5,570 bases of DNA, taken from positions 1 through 5,570 of the forward strand of contig JAJAZM010000004.1 in the NCBI GenBank assembly GCA_026785645.1, read 5' to 3'. Positions within the stretch are counted from its first letter, which is position 1, and every line of letters starts with the position of its first letter. Shown piece by piece: positions 1 through 5,570 of this stretch. The notes beneath the pieces were generated by a model. That model was not told the origin of the DNA. It made no database searches and saw only the letters and a list, made by a program, of their open reading frames with translations. Source of the DNA: Sphingomonas bacterium. GTDB lineage: Bacteria; Pseudomonadota; Alphaproteobacteria; Sphingomonadales; Sphingomonadaceae. The translations under genes were made by a program, and so were the position numbers.

Positions 1-417
1 AAGCTGAAGTACGCGGTCAATAACGTGGATCACGCCATTGGTGCATTCGATATCGGCGGTGGTGACGCGCGCGCCGTTGACCGTCACGCCGTCATTGCCG
101 TCGATGTCGAGCAGTTCGCCGCCCGCCGAGGCCGGGCGGAGCGACTGCCCGGCAACGTCGCGCGAATGAACCGCGCCCGGAAGCACATGGAGCAGCAACA
201 GTGCGGTCAACGCCTCGCGCTGCTCGGGCTGGACCAGTTTCTCGACCGTTCCGGCAGGCAGAGCGGCAAAGGCCTCGTCCGTCGGCGCAAAGACGGTGAA
301 CGGGCCATCGCCCTTCAAGCTTTCGACCAGGCCGGCCGCGGTGACTGCAGCAACCAGCGTGGTGAACGAGCCGTTGGCGTTGGCGGTATCGACGATATCG
401 TGAATTCGTTCGGTCAT
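1..417 (-). CDS. Fasciclin (FAS1) domain protein, 3' end cut by the window
   Basis: The minus-strand frame is open from ATG at 417 to the left edge and gives 139 residues, almost one entire FAS1 domain. The first conserved FAS1 block (H1) is seen as TVFAPTDEAF at residues 41-50, a central LLHVLPG lies at 75-81, and the second block (H2) is NGVIHVIDRVL at 128-138. The domain normally ends right after H2, so few residues are probably missing. FAS1 domains are usually extracellular adhesion or cell-surface modules, but this one has no signal peptide: the N-terminus (MTERIHDIVDTA) runs straight into the domain. The start is chosen because AGGAG lies 6 nt upstream. An in-frame ATG at 459 would add 14 residues, also without a signal peptide. 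The gene follows the CBS-domain gene on the same strand after 80 bp and could be its co-transcribed neighbour. The family call is firm; the function and partner are unknown. Confidence 0.9.
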   Translation of the reverse strand, partial: MTERIHDIVDTANANGSFTTLVAAVTAAGLVESLKGDGPFTVFAPTDEAFAALPAGTVEKLVQPEQREALTALLLLHVLPGAVHSRDVAGQSLRPASAGGELLDIDGNDGVTVNGARVTTADIECTNGVIHVIDRVLQL

Positions 418-423
418 GGTCGT

Positions 424-428
424 CTCCT
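424..428 (-). promoter_or_regulatory. Ribosome binding site of the FAS1 gene
   Basis: The minus strand reads AGGAG here, 6 nt before the ATG at 417. It is the clearest Shine-Dalgarno sequence in the window and decides the start of the FAS1 gene over the in-frame ATG at 459. It contrasts with the upstream CBS and LOV-HTH genes, which have none. Confidence 0.7.
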
Positions 429-497
429 GAAGTTCCCCGGCCGGATGGCGCGGGGGCATTGATACGGGCGTCGGCCGACGGCGCGACGGGCAGTCGG

Positions 498-1016
498 TCA
501 CCCCACGCTGAAGGCGACGGCGATGATGATGACCACGGTGTAGAGCAGCACCCCGCCGAGCAGGATCGGCAGGCTGAACGTGCCGCCGGCGGTCTGCTTG
601 ACCAGGGTTCGTGCCTGGCTGAGCAGGTCGGGCCAGGTGTAGGACACGAAATCGCCCTGCGTGATGACATTGATCAGCCGCTCTTCATCGTCGACCACCG
701 GCAGGCGGCGAAAGCGTTCGTTCGACATCAGTCTGAGCCAGCCGATGACGTCGTCGGAGGCCCGCGCGACGCGTAAGTCGCTGGTCATGATGTCGCTGAT
801 CTTGGTGCGGGCCGGGTCGCGCTCAACCGCAACCAGACGCCGCAAAATATCGCGCTCGGTAAGCAATCCCAGTACCCGGCGCTCCCCGTCGATCACGATG
901 ATCGATCCATAATTGCGTTCCGCCATGCGCTTTGACGCGACGAGCACGGCTTCATCGGGTGCGCAGGTCAGCGGTGCTGGCTTGGATTGAAATTCGGGAC
1001 GGTCGCAGATCTTCAT
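498..1016 (-). CDS. Two-CBS-domain protein with C-terminal membrane anchor
   Basis: The protein has 172 residues. Two CBS motifs stand in tandem. The first spans about residues 12-65, with the typical GSIIVID followed by VLGLLTERDILRR. The second spans about 75-127, with DIMTSD, FRRLPVVDD and LINVITQGDF. Paired CBS domains usually bind adenine nucleotides or related ligands and act as sensors. After a short linker, residues 149-171 form one strongly hydrophobic helix (LPILLGGVLLYT, then VVIIIAVAFSV) that ends one residue before the stop. This suggests a tail-anchored inner-membrane protein with the CBS pair facing the cytoplasm. No enzyme or channel domain is attached. ATG at 1016 is the only plausible start: upstream in frame there is no ATG, GTG or TTG before a stop at about 1073. 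No Shine-Dalgarno is visible. It lies 81 bp downstream of the LOV-HTH gene, behind a candidate binding site for that regulator. Ligand and partner are unknown. Confidence 0.92.
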   Translation of the reverse strand: MKICDRPEFQSKPAPLTCAPDEAVLVASKRMAERNYGSIIVIDGERRVLGLLTERDILRRLVAVERDPARTKISDIMTSDLRVARASDDVIGWLRLMSNERFRRLPVVDDEERLINVITQGDFVSYTWPDLLSQARTLVKQTAGGTFSLPILLGGVLLYTVVIIIAVAFSVG

Positions 1017-1023
1017 GCCGAGG

Positions 1024-1029
1024 ATAATG
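1024..1029 (-). promoter_or_regulatory. Possible -10 element of the CBS gene
   Basis: The minus strand reads CATTAT, 7 nt before the ATG at 1016, a fair match to the sigma-70 -10 consensus. No convincing -35 element precedes it (TTGCCG lies 15 bp upstream, slightly too close), which would suit an activator-dependent promoter. If used, transcription would start at or next to the ATG. Short AT-rich hexamers occur by chance, so this is tentative. Confidence 0.25.
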
Positions 1030-1055
1030 CGCCTCGTCGGTGTCCGGCAATATAT

Positions 1056-1067
1056 GGACTTAATACC
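1056..1067 (-). promoter_or_regulatory. Candidate EL222-type LOV-HTH binding site
   Basis: The minus strand reads GGTATTAAGTCC. The EL222 consensus, recalled as RGNCYWWRGNCY, is matched at 11 of 12 positions; the mismatch is A in place of C at position 4. The next two bases (AT) also agree with the strong artificial EL222 site recalled as GGCCTTTAGTCCAT, giving 12 of 14 identical. The site lies 40 bp upstream of the CBS gene start and just downstream of the gene for the EL222-like regulator. Its centre is about 35 bp from the possible -10 hexamer, close to the placement of sites for LuxR-type activators that overlap the -35 region. The match is seen directly; binding and activation are inferred. 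Confidence 0.45.
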
Positions 1068-1097
1068 GTATCACGTGCGTCACGACGCTGGTTGCGG

Positions 1098-1715
1098 TTA
1101 CAAGCCCGCCTCGACCGCAATCCGGACCAGGTCGGCCGAAGTGCGAAGGTTGAGCCGCTCCATCAGAATGCCGCGGTGCATCTTGACGGTTTTTTCCGAA
1201 AGGCCGAGCTGGCCGGCGATCTGCTTGTTCATCAGCCCGTTCGAAACAAACCCCAGGACCTGCCGTTGCCGGGGCGACAAATTGCTCACGGCGGCCGCAG
1301 CGCGGACCCGGCGCGCAACGCTTGGTCCGGGAATTTCATCGCCAACATCGACTTGCGAGCCAAGGAAATAGCGCAATTCATCGTTGGTGTCGTAAATCGG
1401 CGCGACCAGCACCGCGTTGCGGAACGGCGCGCCGTCGCGCTTGTAGTTCATTATCTCGACCAGCACCGGGCGATGGTCGCGAACGCCCTGGCGGATCGTC
1501 TCGGTCAGCCAGGGTTCGGTCCCCGGTCCCGACAGGAAACGGCAATTGCGCCCGAGGATTTGGTCCTCGTCATAGCCGGTCAGCTCGCAGAACGCCGCGT
1601 TGCAGGCGACAATCGGATTGTCGGGCAGACGCGGGTCACTGATCACCGACGCGATCGGGCTCGACTCGATCAACGCAGTTACTGACGGGAGCGATTGAGG
1701 TAGCGGCTGGCCCAT
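1098..1715 (-). CDS. EL222-like blue-light LOV-HTH transcription factor
   Basis: The protein has 205 residues: a LOV (flavin-binding PAS) domain at about 15-125, a linker, and a LuxR/GerE-type helix-turn-helix at about 145-205. The LOV signature GRNCRFLSG is at 55-63, with the photoreactive cysteine at Cys58. The flavin-contacting Asn90, Asn100 and Gln121 (in NYKRDG, PFRN and FLGSQ) are all present. The HTH contains LSPRQRQV, LGLSEKTVKMHR and LRTSADLVRIAVEAG. The protein is collinear with my recollection of EL222 (222 residues, Cys75): both differences are exactly 17, so it lacks only an N-terminal extension. In EL222 the LOV domain masks the HTH in the dark, and blue light forms a Cys-flavin adduct that frees it to dimerise and bind DNA. 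The start is fixed by an in-frame stop at 1725-1727. No Shine-Dalgarno is visible. It heads a minus-strand series with the CBS and FAS1 genes and is divergent from secG. Confidence 0.95.
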   Translation of the reverse strand: MGQPLPQSLPSVTALIESSPIASVISDPRLPDNPIVACNAAFCELTGYDEDQILGRNCRFLSGPGTEPWLTETIRQGVRDHRPVLVEIMNYKRDGAPFRNAVLVAPIYDTNDELRYFLGSQVDVGDEIPGPSVARRVRAAAAVSNLSPRQRQVLGFVSNGLMNKQIAGQLGLSEKTVKMHRGILMERLNLRTSADLVRIAVEAGL

Positions 1716-1721
1716 GACGAC

Positions 1722-1727
1722 ATTCTA
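1722..1727 (-). promoter_or_regulatory. Possible -10 element of the LOV-HTH gene
   Basis: The minus strand reads TAGAAT, five of six matches to TATAAT, ending 6 nt before the ATG at 1715. The -35 candidate 17 bp upstream (CTGGAC) is poor. With this spacing the transcript would begin at about the start codon, which fits the missing Shine-Dalgarno. It lies in the 132-bp divergent region 1716-1847, which must also hold the secG promoter; I could not place that one convincingly. Confidence 0.28.
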
Positions 1728-1847
1728 GATTCTTTACCAAGCACGTCCAGCCCGCAGTCGATTCAAGTCATCGGTGTCTTTCGTTGAACATTCGAACGCG
1801 CGACGCTAGGGGGTCGGCAAGGCTCTCACTCATATCGGGTTTCCGCA

Positions 1848-2219
1848 ATGTTCACCTTCCTGCTCATCGTCCAGACCGTCATCGCCGCCAGTCTGGTGCT
1901 GACCATCCTCATGCAGCGCAGCGAAGGCGGCGGCCTGGGTGTCGGCGGAAGCTCGTCGGGGTTCATGACCGCGCGCGGTGCGGCCGATTTCCTGACCCGC
2001 GTGACCTCGATCCTCGGGGCCCTGTTCATCATCCTGTCGATCATGCTCGCGGGGTATGCCGGGGTGAACCGCAAGCCGGTCGAGATCGACACCTCGCTGG
2101 TCAACCAGTCGGCCCCGGTGGTGCCCAACGTGGTCCCCGCGCCGACCGATCAGGCCGCGCCGGCCACTGGTCAGCAATCCGGCAATCAGGCCGCACCGGC
2201 GGTCCCGCTCGCTCAATAG
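1848..2219 (+). CDS. secG: Preprotein translocase subunit SecG
   Basis: The protein has 123 residues. SecG is the small inner-membrane partner of SecY and SecE in the Sec channel, where it assists SecA-driven protein export. Two hydrophobic helices are seen, at about residues 2-21 and 54-72. Between them lies the family's cytoplasmic loop LMQRSEGGGLG (21-31) followed by a Gly/Ser-rich stretch and FMTARGAADFLTR (39-51). After the second helix comes a low-complexity tail rich in Ala, Pro, Gln and Val (about 75-123). Such variable tails are common in alphaproteobacterial SecG and are not conserved. No strong Shine-Dalgarno precedes the ATG, but the homology begins right at this start. pyrG follows after 73 bp on the same strand, a familiar alphaproteobacterial order. 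tpiA, often found just upstream in such genomes, is not here; the divergent LOV-HTH gene takes its place. Confidence 0.93.
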   Translation: MFTFLLIVQTVIAASLVLTILMQRSEGGGLGVGGSSSGFMTARGAADFLTRVTSILGALFIILSIMLAGYAGVNRKPVEIDTSLVNQSAPVVPNVVPAPTDQAAPATGQQSGNQAAPAVPLAQ

Positions 2220-2232
2220 CGGTCGTTTTTTT
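2205..2232 (+). terminator. Weak intrinsic terminator or attenuator after secG
   Basis: CCGCT (2205-2209) can pair with AGCGG (2218-2222) across an 8-nt loop that includes part of the secG stop codon. A run of seven T follows at 2226-2232, the longest T run I noticed in the window. The stem is only 5 bp and 3 nt separate it from the T run, so termination would be partial at best. It could lower read-through from secG into pyrG. Confidence 0.3.
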
Positions 2233-2292
2233 CGCCATTGCTGATTCACCCGCTTGCCATCCGTGGTGAAGCGCCTCTAAGGCTCGTCTCCC

Positions 2293-3927
2293 ATGGCGCG
2301 GTTTATATTTGTTACCGGCGGCGTGGTCTCCTCGCTTGGCAAAGGTTTGCTCGCAGCGTCCCTCGGCGCGCTGCTCCAGGCGCGCGGCTACAAGGTCCGC
2401 ATTCGCAAGTTCGATCCTTATCTCAACGTCGATCCCGGGACGATGTCGCCCTACCAGCATGGCGAGGTGTACGTCACCGACGACGGGGCGGAGACCGACC
2501 TCGATCTGGGCCATTACGAGCGCTACACCGGGATTTCGGCCAAACAGTCGGACAACATCACCTCGGGCCGGATCTACCAGGGCATCATTACGCGCGAACG
2601 GCGCGGCGATTATCTGGGCGCGACGGTCCAGGTCATCCCTCACGTCACCAACGCGATCAAGGAATTCGCGCTGGCCGATATCGACGGGCTCGATTTCGTG
2701 ATCTGCGAGATTGGCGGGACGGTCGGCGATATCGAGAGCCTGCCGTTCGTCGAGGCGATCCGCCAGTTGAAGAATGACCTCGGTCGCGGCCGCAGCGTGT
2801 TCGTCCACACCACGCTCGTCCCGTATCTGGCAGCGGCGGGGGAGCTCAAGACCAAGCCGACCCAGCATAGCGTGCGCGAGATGACCAGCTACGGGATTCA
2901 GCCCGACATTTTGCTGTGCCGCGCCGAACGCCCGATCCCCGAGGCCGAGCGCGCCAAGATCGCCTTGTTCTGCAACGTCCCCGCGTCGGCGGTTATCCAG
3001 GCCCTGGACGCGCGATCGATCTACGATGTGCCGCTGCAATATCATGGCGAAGGGCTCGACGACGAAGTGCTTCGGGTGTTCGAGATCGACGACGCACCGC
3101 GCCCCGAGCTTGCCCAGTGGCGCGACATCATGGACCGGGTCGACCATCCCGAAGGCGAAGTGACGATCGGCGTGGTCGGCAAATATGTCGGGCTTCAGGA
3201 CGCCTACAAGAGCTTGCGCGAGGCCCTGGTCCATGGCGGCATCGCCAATCGGGTCAAGGTCAACATCCGCTGGCTCGACGCCGAATTGTTCGAAAGCGAA
3301 AGCGCCGACCTTGCTGCCGAACTCGAGCCATTGCATGGCATCCTCGTCCCCGGCGGCTTCGGCGAGCGCGGCAGCGAGGGCAAGATTGCCGCAGTCCGTT
3401 TCGCCCGCGAGCGTGAGGTGCCGTTCTTCGGCATCTGCCTCGGCATGCAGATGGCGTGCATCGAAGGCGCTCGGAACACCGCCGGGATCGAAGGCGCCTC
3501 GACCACCGAATTCGGCCACACTGCGGAGCCGGTGGTCGGCCTGATCAGCGAATGGATGAGCCCCGAAGGCCTGCAGAAGCGCACTGCAACCACCGACCTT
3601 GGCGGCACGATGCGGCTCGGCGCCTATGACGCATCGCTATCGCACAACAGCGTCGTCGCGGCGCAATATGGCACCACCAGCATCAGCGAACGCCATCGCC
3701 ACCGCTACGAGGTCAACGTCCATTATCGCGATGCGCTGGAAAAGGGCGGGCTGGTATTTTCGGGCATGTCGCCCGACGGCGAATTGCCCGAGATCGTCGA
3801 GCGTCCCGACCATCCGTGGTTTATCGGCGTCCAGTTCCACCCCGAGCTCAAAAGCCGCCCGTTCGATCCGCATCCCCTGTTCAAGGGGTTCATCGCGGCG
3901 GCGGTGAAGCAGTCGCGGCTCGTCTAG
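2293..3927 (+). CDS. pyrG: CTP synthase (glutamine-hydrolysing)
   Basis: The protein has 544 residues, the normal full length (E. coli PyrG has 545). It makes CTP from UTP, ATP and glutamine, the last step of de novo pyrimidine nucleotide synthesis, in the cytoplasm. The N-terminal synthetase domain (about 1-270) starts with TGGVVSSLGKG (8-18), which holds the ATP-binding loop. It carries the family blocks KFDPYLNVDPGTMSP (39-53), ETDLDLGHYER (67-77; Asp71) and EIGGTVGDIESLPF (139-152; Glu139, a likely metal ligand), and KTKPTQHSV (187-195). The C-terminal class I glutamine amidotransferase domain (about 290-544) has LVPGGFGERG (351-360), the nucleophile Cys382 in GICLGMQ, and His516/Glu518 in QFHPE, so the Cys-His-Glu triad is intact. 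ATG at 2293 matches the family N-terminus; only a weak AAGG lies about 11 nt before it. It follows secG and converges on the ATPase gene with a 19-bp gap. Nothing looks unusual in the protein. Confidence 0.98.
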   Translation: MARFIFVTGGVVSSLGKGLLAASLGALLQARGYKVRIRKFDPYLNVDPGTMSPYQHGEVYVTDDGAETDLDLGHYERYTGISAKQSDNITSGRIYQGIITRERRGDYLGATVQVIPHVTNAIKEFALADIDGLDFVICEIGGTVGDIESLPFVEAIRQLKNDLGRGRSVFVHTTLVPYLAAAGELKTKPTQHSVREMTSYGIQPDILLCRAERPIPEAERAKIALFCNVPASAVIQALDARSIYDVPLQYHGEGLDDEVLRVFEIDDAPRPELAQWRDIMDRVDHPEGEVTIGVVGKYVGLQDAYKSLREALVHGGIANRVKVNIRWLDAELFESESADLAAELEPLHGILVPGGFGERGSEGKIAAVRFAREREVPFFGICLGMQMACIEGARNTAGIEGASTTEFGHTAEPVVGLISEWMSPEGLQKRTATTDLGGTMRLGAYDASLSHNSVVAAQYGTTSISERHRHRYEVNVHYRDALEKGGLVFSGMSPDGELPEIVERPDHPWFIGVQFHPELKSRPFDPHPLFKGFIAAAVKQSRLV

Positions 3928-3946
3928 GCTCGGTTCGCGCCCGGCC

Positions 3947-5570
3947 TTACAGCTGCGCGGTCCGCAGCCGCAGCGAATTGCCAATCACCGCAATCGAGCT
4001 GAACGCCATTGCCGCGCCGGCGATGATCGGGTTGAGCAGCAGTCCGAACGACGGATAGAGAATTCCGGCCGCGATCGGCACCCCGGCGGCATTGAAGACG
4101 AACGAGAAGAACAAATTCTGGCGGATGTTGCGCATGACTGCGTGGCTCAGCCGGCGGGCGCGGACAATCCCGCCAAGGTCGCCCTTGACCAACGTGACAT
4201 GTGCGCTTTCCATCGCCACGTCGGTCCCGGTGCCCATGGCGATGCCGACGTCGGCGGCGGCCAGCGCCGGGGCGTCATTGATACCGTCCCCGGCCATGGC
4301 CACGCGGCGGCCTTCCTTGCGCAACCGCTCGACCATCGCCTGCTTCTGTTCTGGGAGCACGTCGGCGATGACTTCGTCGATGCCGCCAATTTTGCGCGCG
4401 ACCGCTTCGGCGGTCTGCTGATTGTCGCCGGTCATCATCACCAGCCGAATGCCGGCCCGACGAAGATCCGCCGCAGCGGCGATCGCGCTGTCCTTGATCG
4501 GATCGGCGACTACCACCAGCCCGGCGAGCCGCCCGTCGAGGGCGACGAACATCACTCCCTGACCCTCCGAGCGAAAGGCGTCGGCCGCGGACTCGATCGG
4601 CCCGACATCGGCGCCCAATTCCTCCATCAGCACCTTGTTGCCGAGCGCGACCTTGCGGCCCTCGACGGTTCCCGTCACGCCCTTTCCGGTGTGCGACGCG
4701 AAGTCTTGGGCATCGGGGATTGCCAGACCAAGCTGCTGCGCGCCCTCGACGATGGCGGCTGCCAGCGGGTGCTCGCTGCCTTTTTCCAATGCGGCTGCAA
4801 GACGCAGCACCTCGTCCTTGTCGAACCCGTCGACCGGCTGCGTTTCGACCAGCTTGGGCTTGCCCAGCGTCAGCGTGCCGGTCTTGTCGACGATCAACGT
4901 ATCGATCTTTTCCATCAGCTCGAGTGCCTCGGCATTCTTGACCAGCACGCCGACGCTCGCGCCCTGGCCGGTGCCGACCATGATCGACATCGGCGTCGCA
5001 AGGCCGAGCGCGCAAGGGCAGGCGATGATCAGCACGGCGATCGCATTGACCAGCGCATGGCTGAACCTCGGCTCCGGGCCGACCAGCGACCAAATGATGA
5101 AGGTCGTCACCGAAATCAGCACCACCGCAGGCACGAACCAGCCGGACACCTGGTCGGCCAGCTTCTGGATCGGCGCGCGCGAGCGCTGGGCCTCTGCGAC
5201 CATCCGGACAATCTGGGCCAGCATGGTGTCGCGGCCGACCCGCTCGGCGCGCATGACCAGCGCGCCGGTCCCGTTGACGGTTGCTCCGGTCAGCGCTTCG
5301 CCCGCGACTTTCTCGACCGGCACGGGTTCGCCGCTGATCATCGATTCGTCGACCGAGCTATGGCCGTCGACGACTTTGCCATCGACCGGGATTTTCTCGC
5401 CCGGTCGGATTCGGAGCAGGTCGCCGACGACGACATGTTCAAGCGGGATATCGGTTTCCTGCTGGTCGGGGCCGATCCTGCGGGCGGTCTTGGGCGCCAG
5501 GCCGAGCAAGGCGCGGATCGCGGTGCCCGTGGCAGAGCGCGCACGCAGCTCGAGCACTTGGCCCAGCAGG
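3947..5570 (-). CDS. copA: Copper-type P1B-ATPase, 5' part cut by the window
   Basis: The visible 540 residues are the C-terminal two thirds of a heavy-metal ATPase that pumps Cu(I), possibly Ag(I), out of the cytoplasm across the inner membrane. The reading frame runs to the right edge (LLGQVLELRARS), so the start, any N-terminal metal-binding domain and the first membrane helices lie outside; the GTG at 5557 is an internal Val. Seen in order are the actuator motif SGEP (Glu at 5327-5329), the metal-binding CPC motif in IACPCALGLATP (5012-5020), the phosphorylation motif DKTGTLT (Asp at 4886-4888), the ATP-domain SEHPL, then MTGDNQQTAEAVA and GDGINDAPALAAADVGIAMG. The last two helices carry FNAAGVPIAAG and AMAFSS. 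CPC and MxxSS point to the Cu(I) group (P1B-1). The usual YN of the seventh helix is FN here. The gene name rests on family; a silver or paralogous copper pump is possible. Confidence 0.93.
   Translation of the reverse strand, partial: LLGQVLELRARSATGTAIRALLGLAPKTARRIGPDQQETDIPLEHVVVGDLLRIRPGEKIPVDGKVVDGHSSVDESMISGEPVPVEKVAGEALTGATVNGTGALVMRAERVGRDTMLAQIVRMVAEAQRSRAPIQKLADQVSGWFVPAVVLISVTTFIIWSLVGPEPRFSHALVNAIAVLIIACPCALGLATPMSIMVGTGQGASVGVLVKNAEALELMEKIDTLIVDKTGTLTLGKPKLVETQPVDGFDKDEVLRLAAALEKGSEHPLAAAIVEGAQQLGLAIPDAQDFASHTGKGVTGTVEGRKVALGNKVLMEELGADVGPIESAADAFRSEGQGVMFVALDGRLAGLVVVADPIKDSAIAAAADLRRAGIRLVMMTGDNQQTAEAVARKIGGIDEVIADVLPEQKQAMVERLRKEGRRVAMAGDGINDAPALAAADVGIAMGTGTDVAMESAHVTLVKGDLGGIVRARRLSHAVMRNIRQNLFFSFVFNAAGVPIAAGILYPSFGLLLNPIIAGAAMAFSSIAVIGNSLRLRTAQL

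Noticed and set aside
469..480. Perfect 12-bp palindrome CGTCGGCCGACG between the CBS and FAS1 genes, as a terminator or operator.
   Set aside because: No T run follows on either strand, the loop would be tight, and such palindromes are common in GC-rich DNA.
1072..1077. CACGTG palindrome near the candidate LOV-HTH site.
   Set aside because: Six-base palindromes are frequent by chance, and no second copy or known regulator supports it.
1749..1760. A second possible EL222-type site upstream of the LOV-HTH gene, which would suggest autoregulation.
   Set aside because: Only 9 of 12 consensus positions match and both central W positions are wrong, so it is no better than chance.
1786..1797. GAAC-N4-GAAC repeat in the divergent region, resembling the alphaproteobacterial LexA box.
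   Set aside because: The LexA box as I know it is GTTC-N7-GTTC; the spacing here is 4, and none of the adjacent genes is a typical SOS gene.
1784..2269. A 161-codon plus-strand frame overlapping secG.
   Set aside because: It is a shifted frame over secG, with an Arg/Gly/Pro-rich product typical of out-of-frame GC-rich DNA.
2101..3519. A 472-codon open frame on the minus strand opposite secG and pyrG.
   Set aside because: It lies opposite the unmistakable CTP synthase gene, and its product is Asp/Arg/Ala-rich with no recognisable domain. Long antisense frames are expected in GC-rich DNA.
3952..3968. Hairpin GCTGCG-CGGTC-CGCAGC at the pyrG/ATPase junction as a shared terminator.
   Set aside because: It lies inside the last codons of the ATPase gene and has no T run on either side, so it does not look like an intrinsic terminator.
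5555..5557. GTG as the start codon of a 536-residue ATPase.
   Set aside because: The frame stays open to the window edge and the residues before it (LLGQ) continue the family pattern, so it is an internal Val of a longer gene.

Overview
The window is GC-rich, densely coded DNA and looks like a chromosomal segment of an alphaproteobacterium, most likely a sphingomonad or erythrobacter (order Sphingomonadales). The best taxonomic clue is a protein that is collinear, as far as I remember the sequence, with EL222, the blue-light LOV-HTH regulator of Erythrobacter litoralis. The secG-pyrG pair also fits this group. I see no insertion sequence, phage gene, tRNA, rRNA or CRISPR array.

Layout. Positions 1-1715 hold three genes in a row on the minus strand, read from right to left: a LOV-HTH blue-light transcription factor (1715 to 1098), a two-CBS-domain protein with a C-terminal membrane anchor (1016 to 498), and a fasciclin (FAS1) domain protein (417 to the left edge, cut just before its end). 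The gaps between them are about 80 bp. A 132-bp divergent region (1716-1847) separates this group from secG (1848-2219) and pyrG (2293-3927) on the plus strand. These encode the SecG translocase subunit and CTP synthase. pyrG converges, with a 19-bp gap, on a minus-strand copper-type P1B ATPase gene (3947 to the right edge), which lacks its N-terminal part here. No stretch longer than about 130 bp is without a gene.

How the parts may work together. secG, pyrG and the ATPase gene look like ordinary housekeeping and metal-homeostasis genes. The interesting part is the left third. The LOV-HTH protein keeps the photoactive cysteine and the flavin-contacting Asn/Asn/Gln residues, so it should be a light-gated DNA-binding protein. 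In the gap between it and the CBS gene, at 1056-1067, there is a sequence matching 11 of 12 positions of the EL222 binding consensus as I remember it, placed where an activator of the CBS gene could sit. My inference is a small blue-light-responsive cassette (LOV-HTH, then membrane-anchored CBS protein, possibly FAS1 protein). The LOV-HTH and CBS genes also share a -10-like hexamer 6-7 nt before ATG and no clear ribosome binding site, which would fit leaderless transcripts. The regulatory claims are inference from sequence alone.
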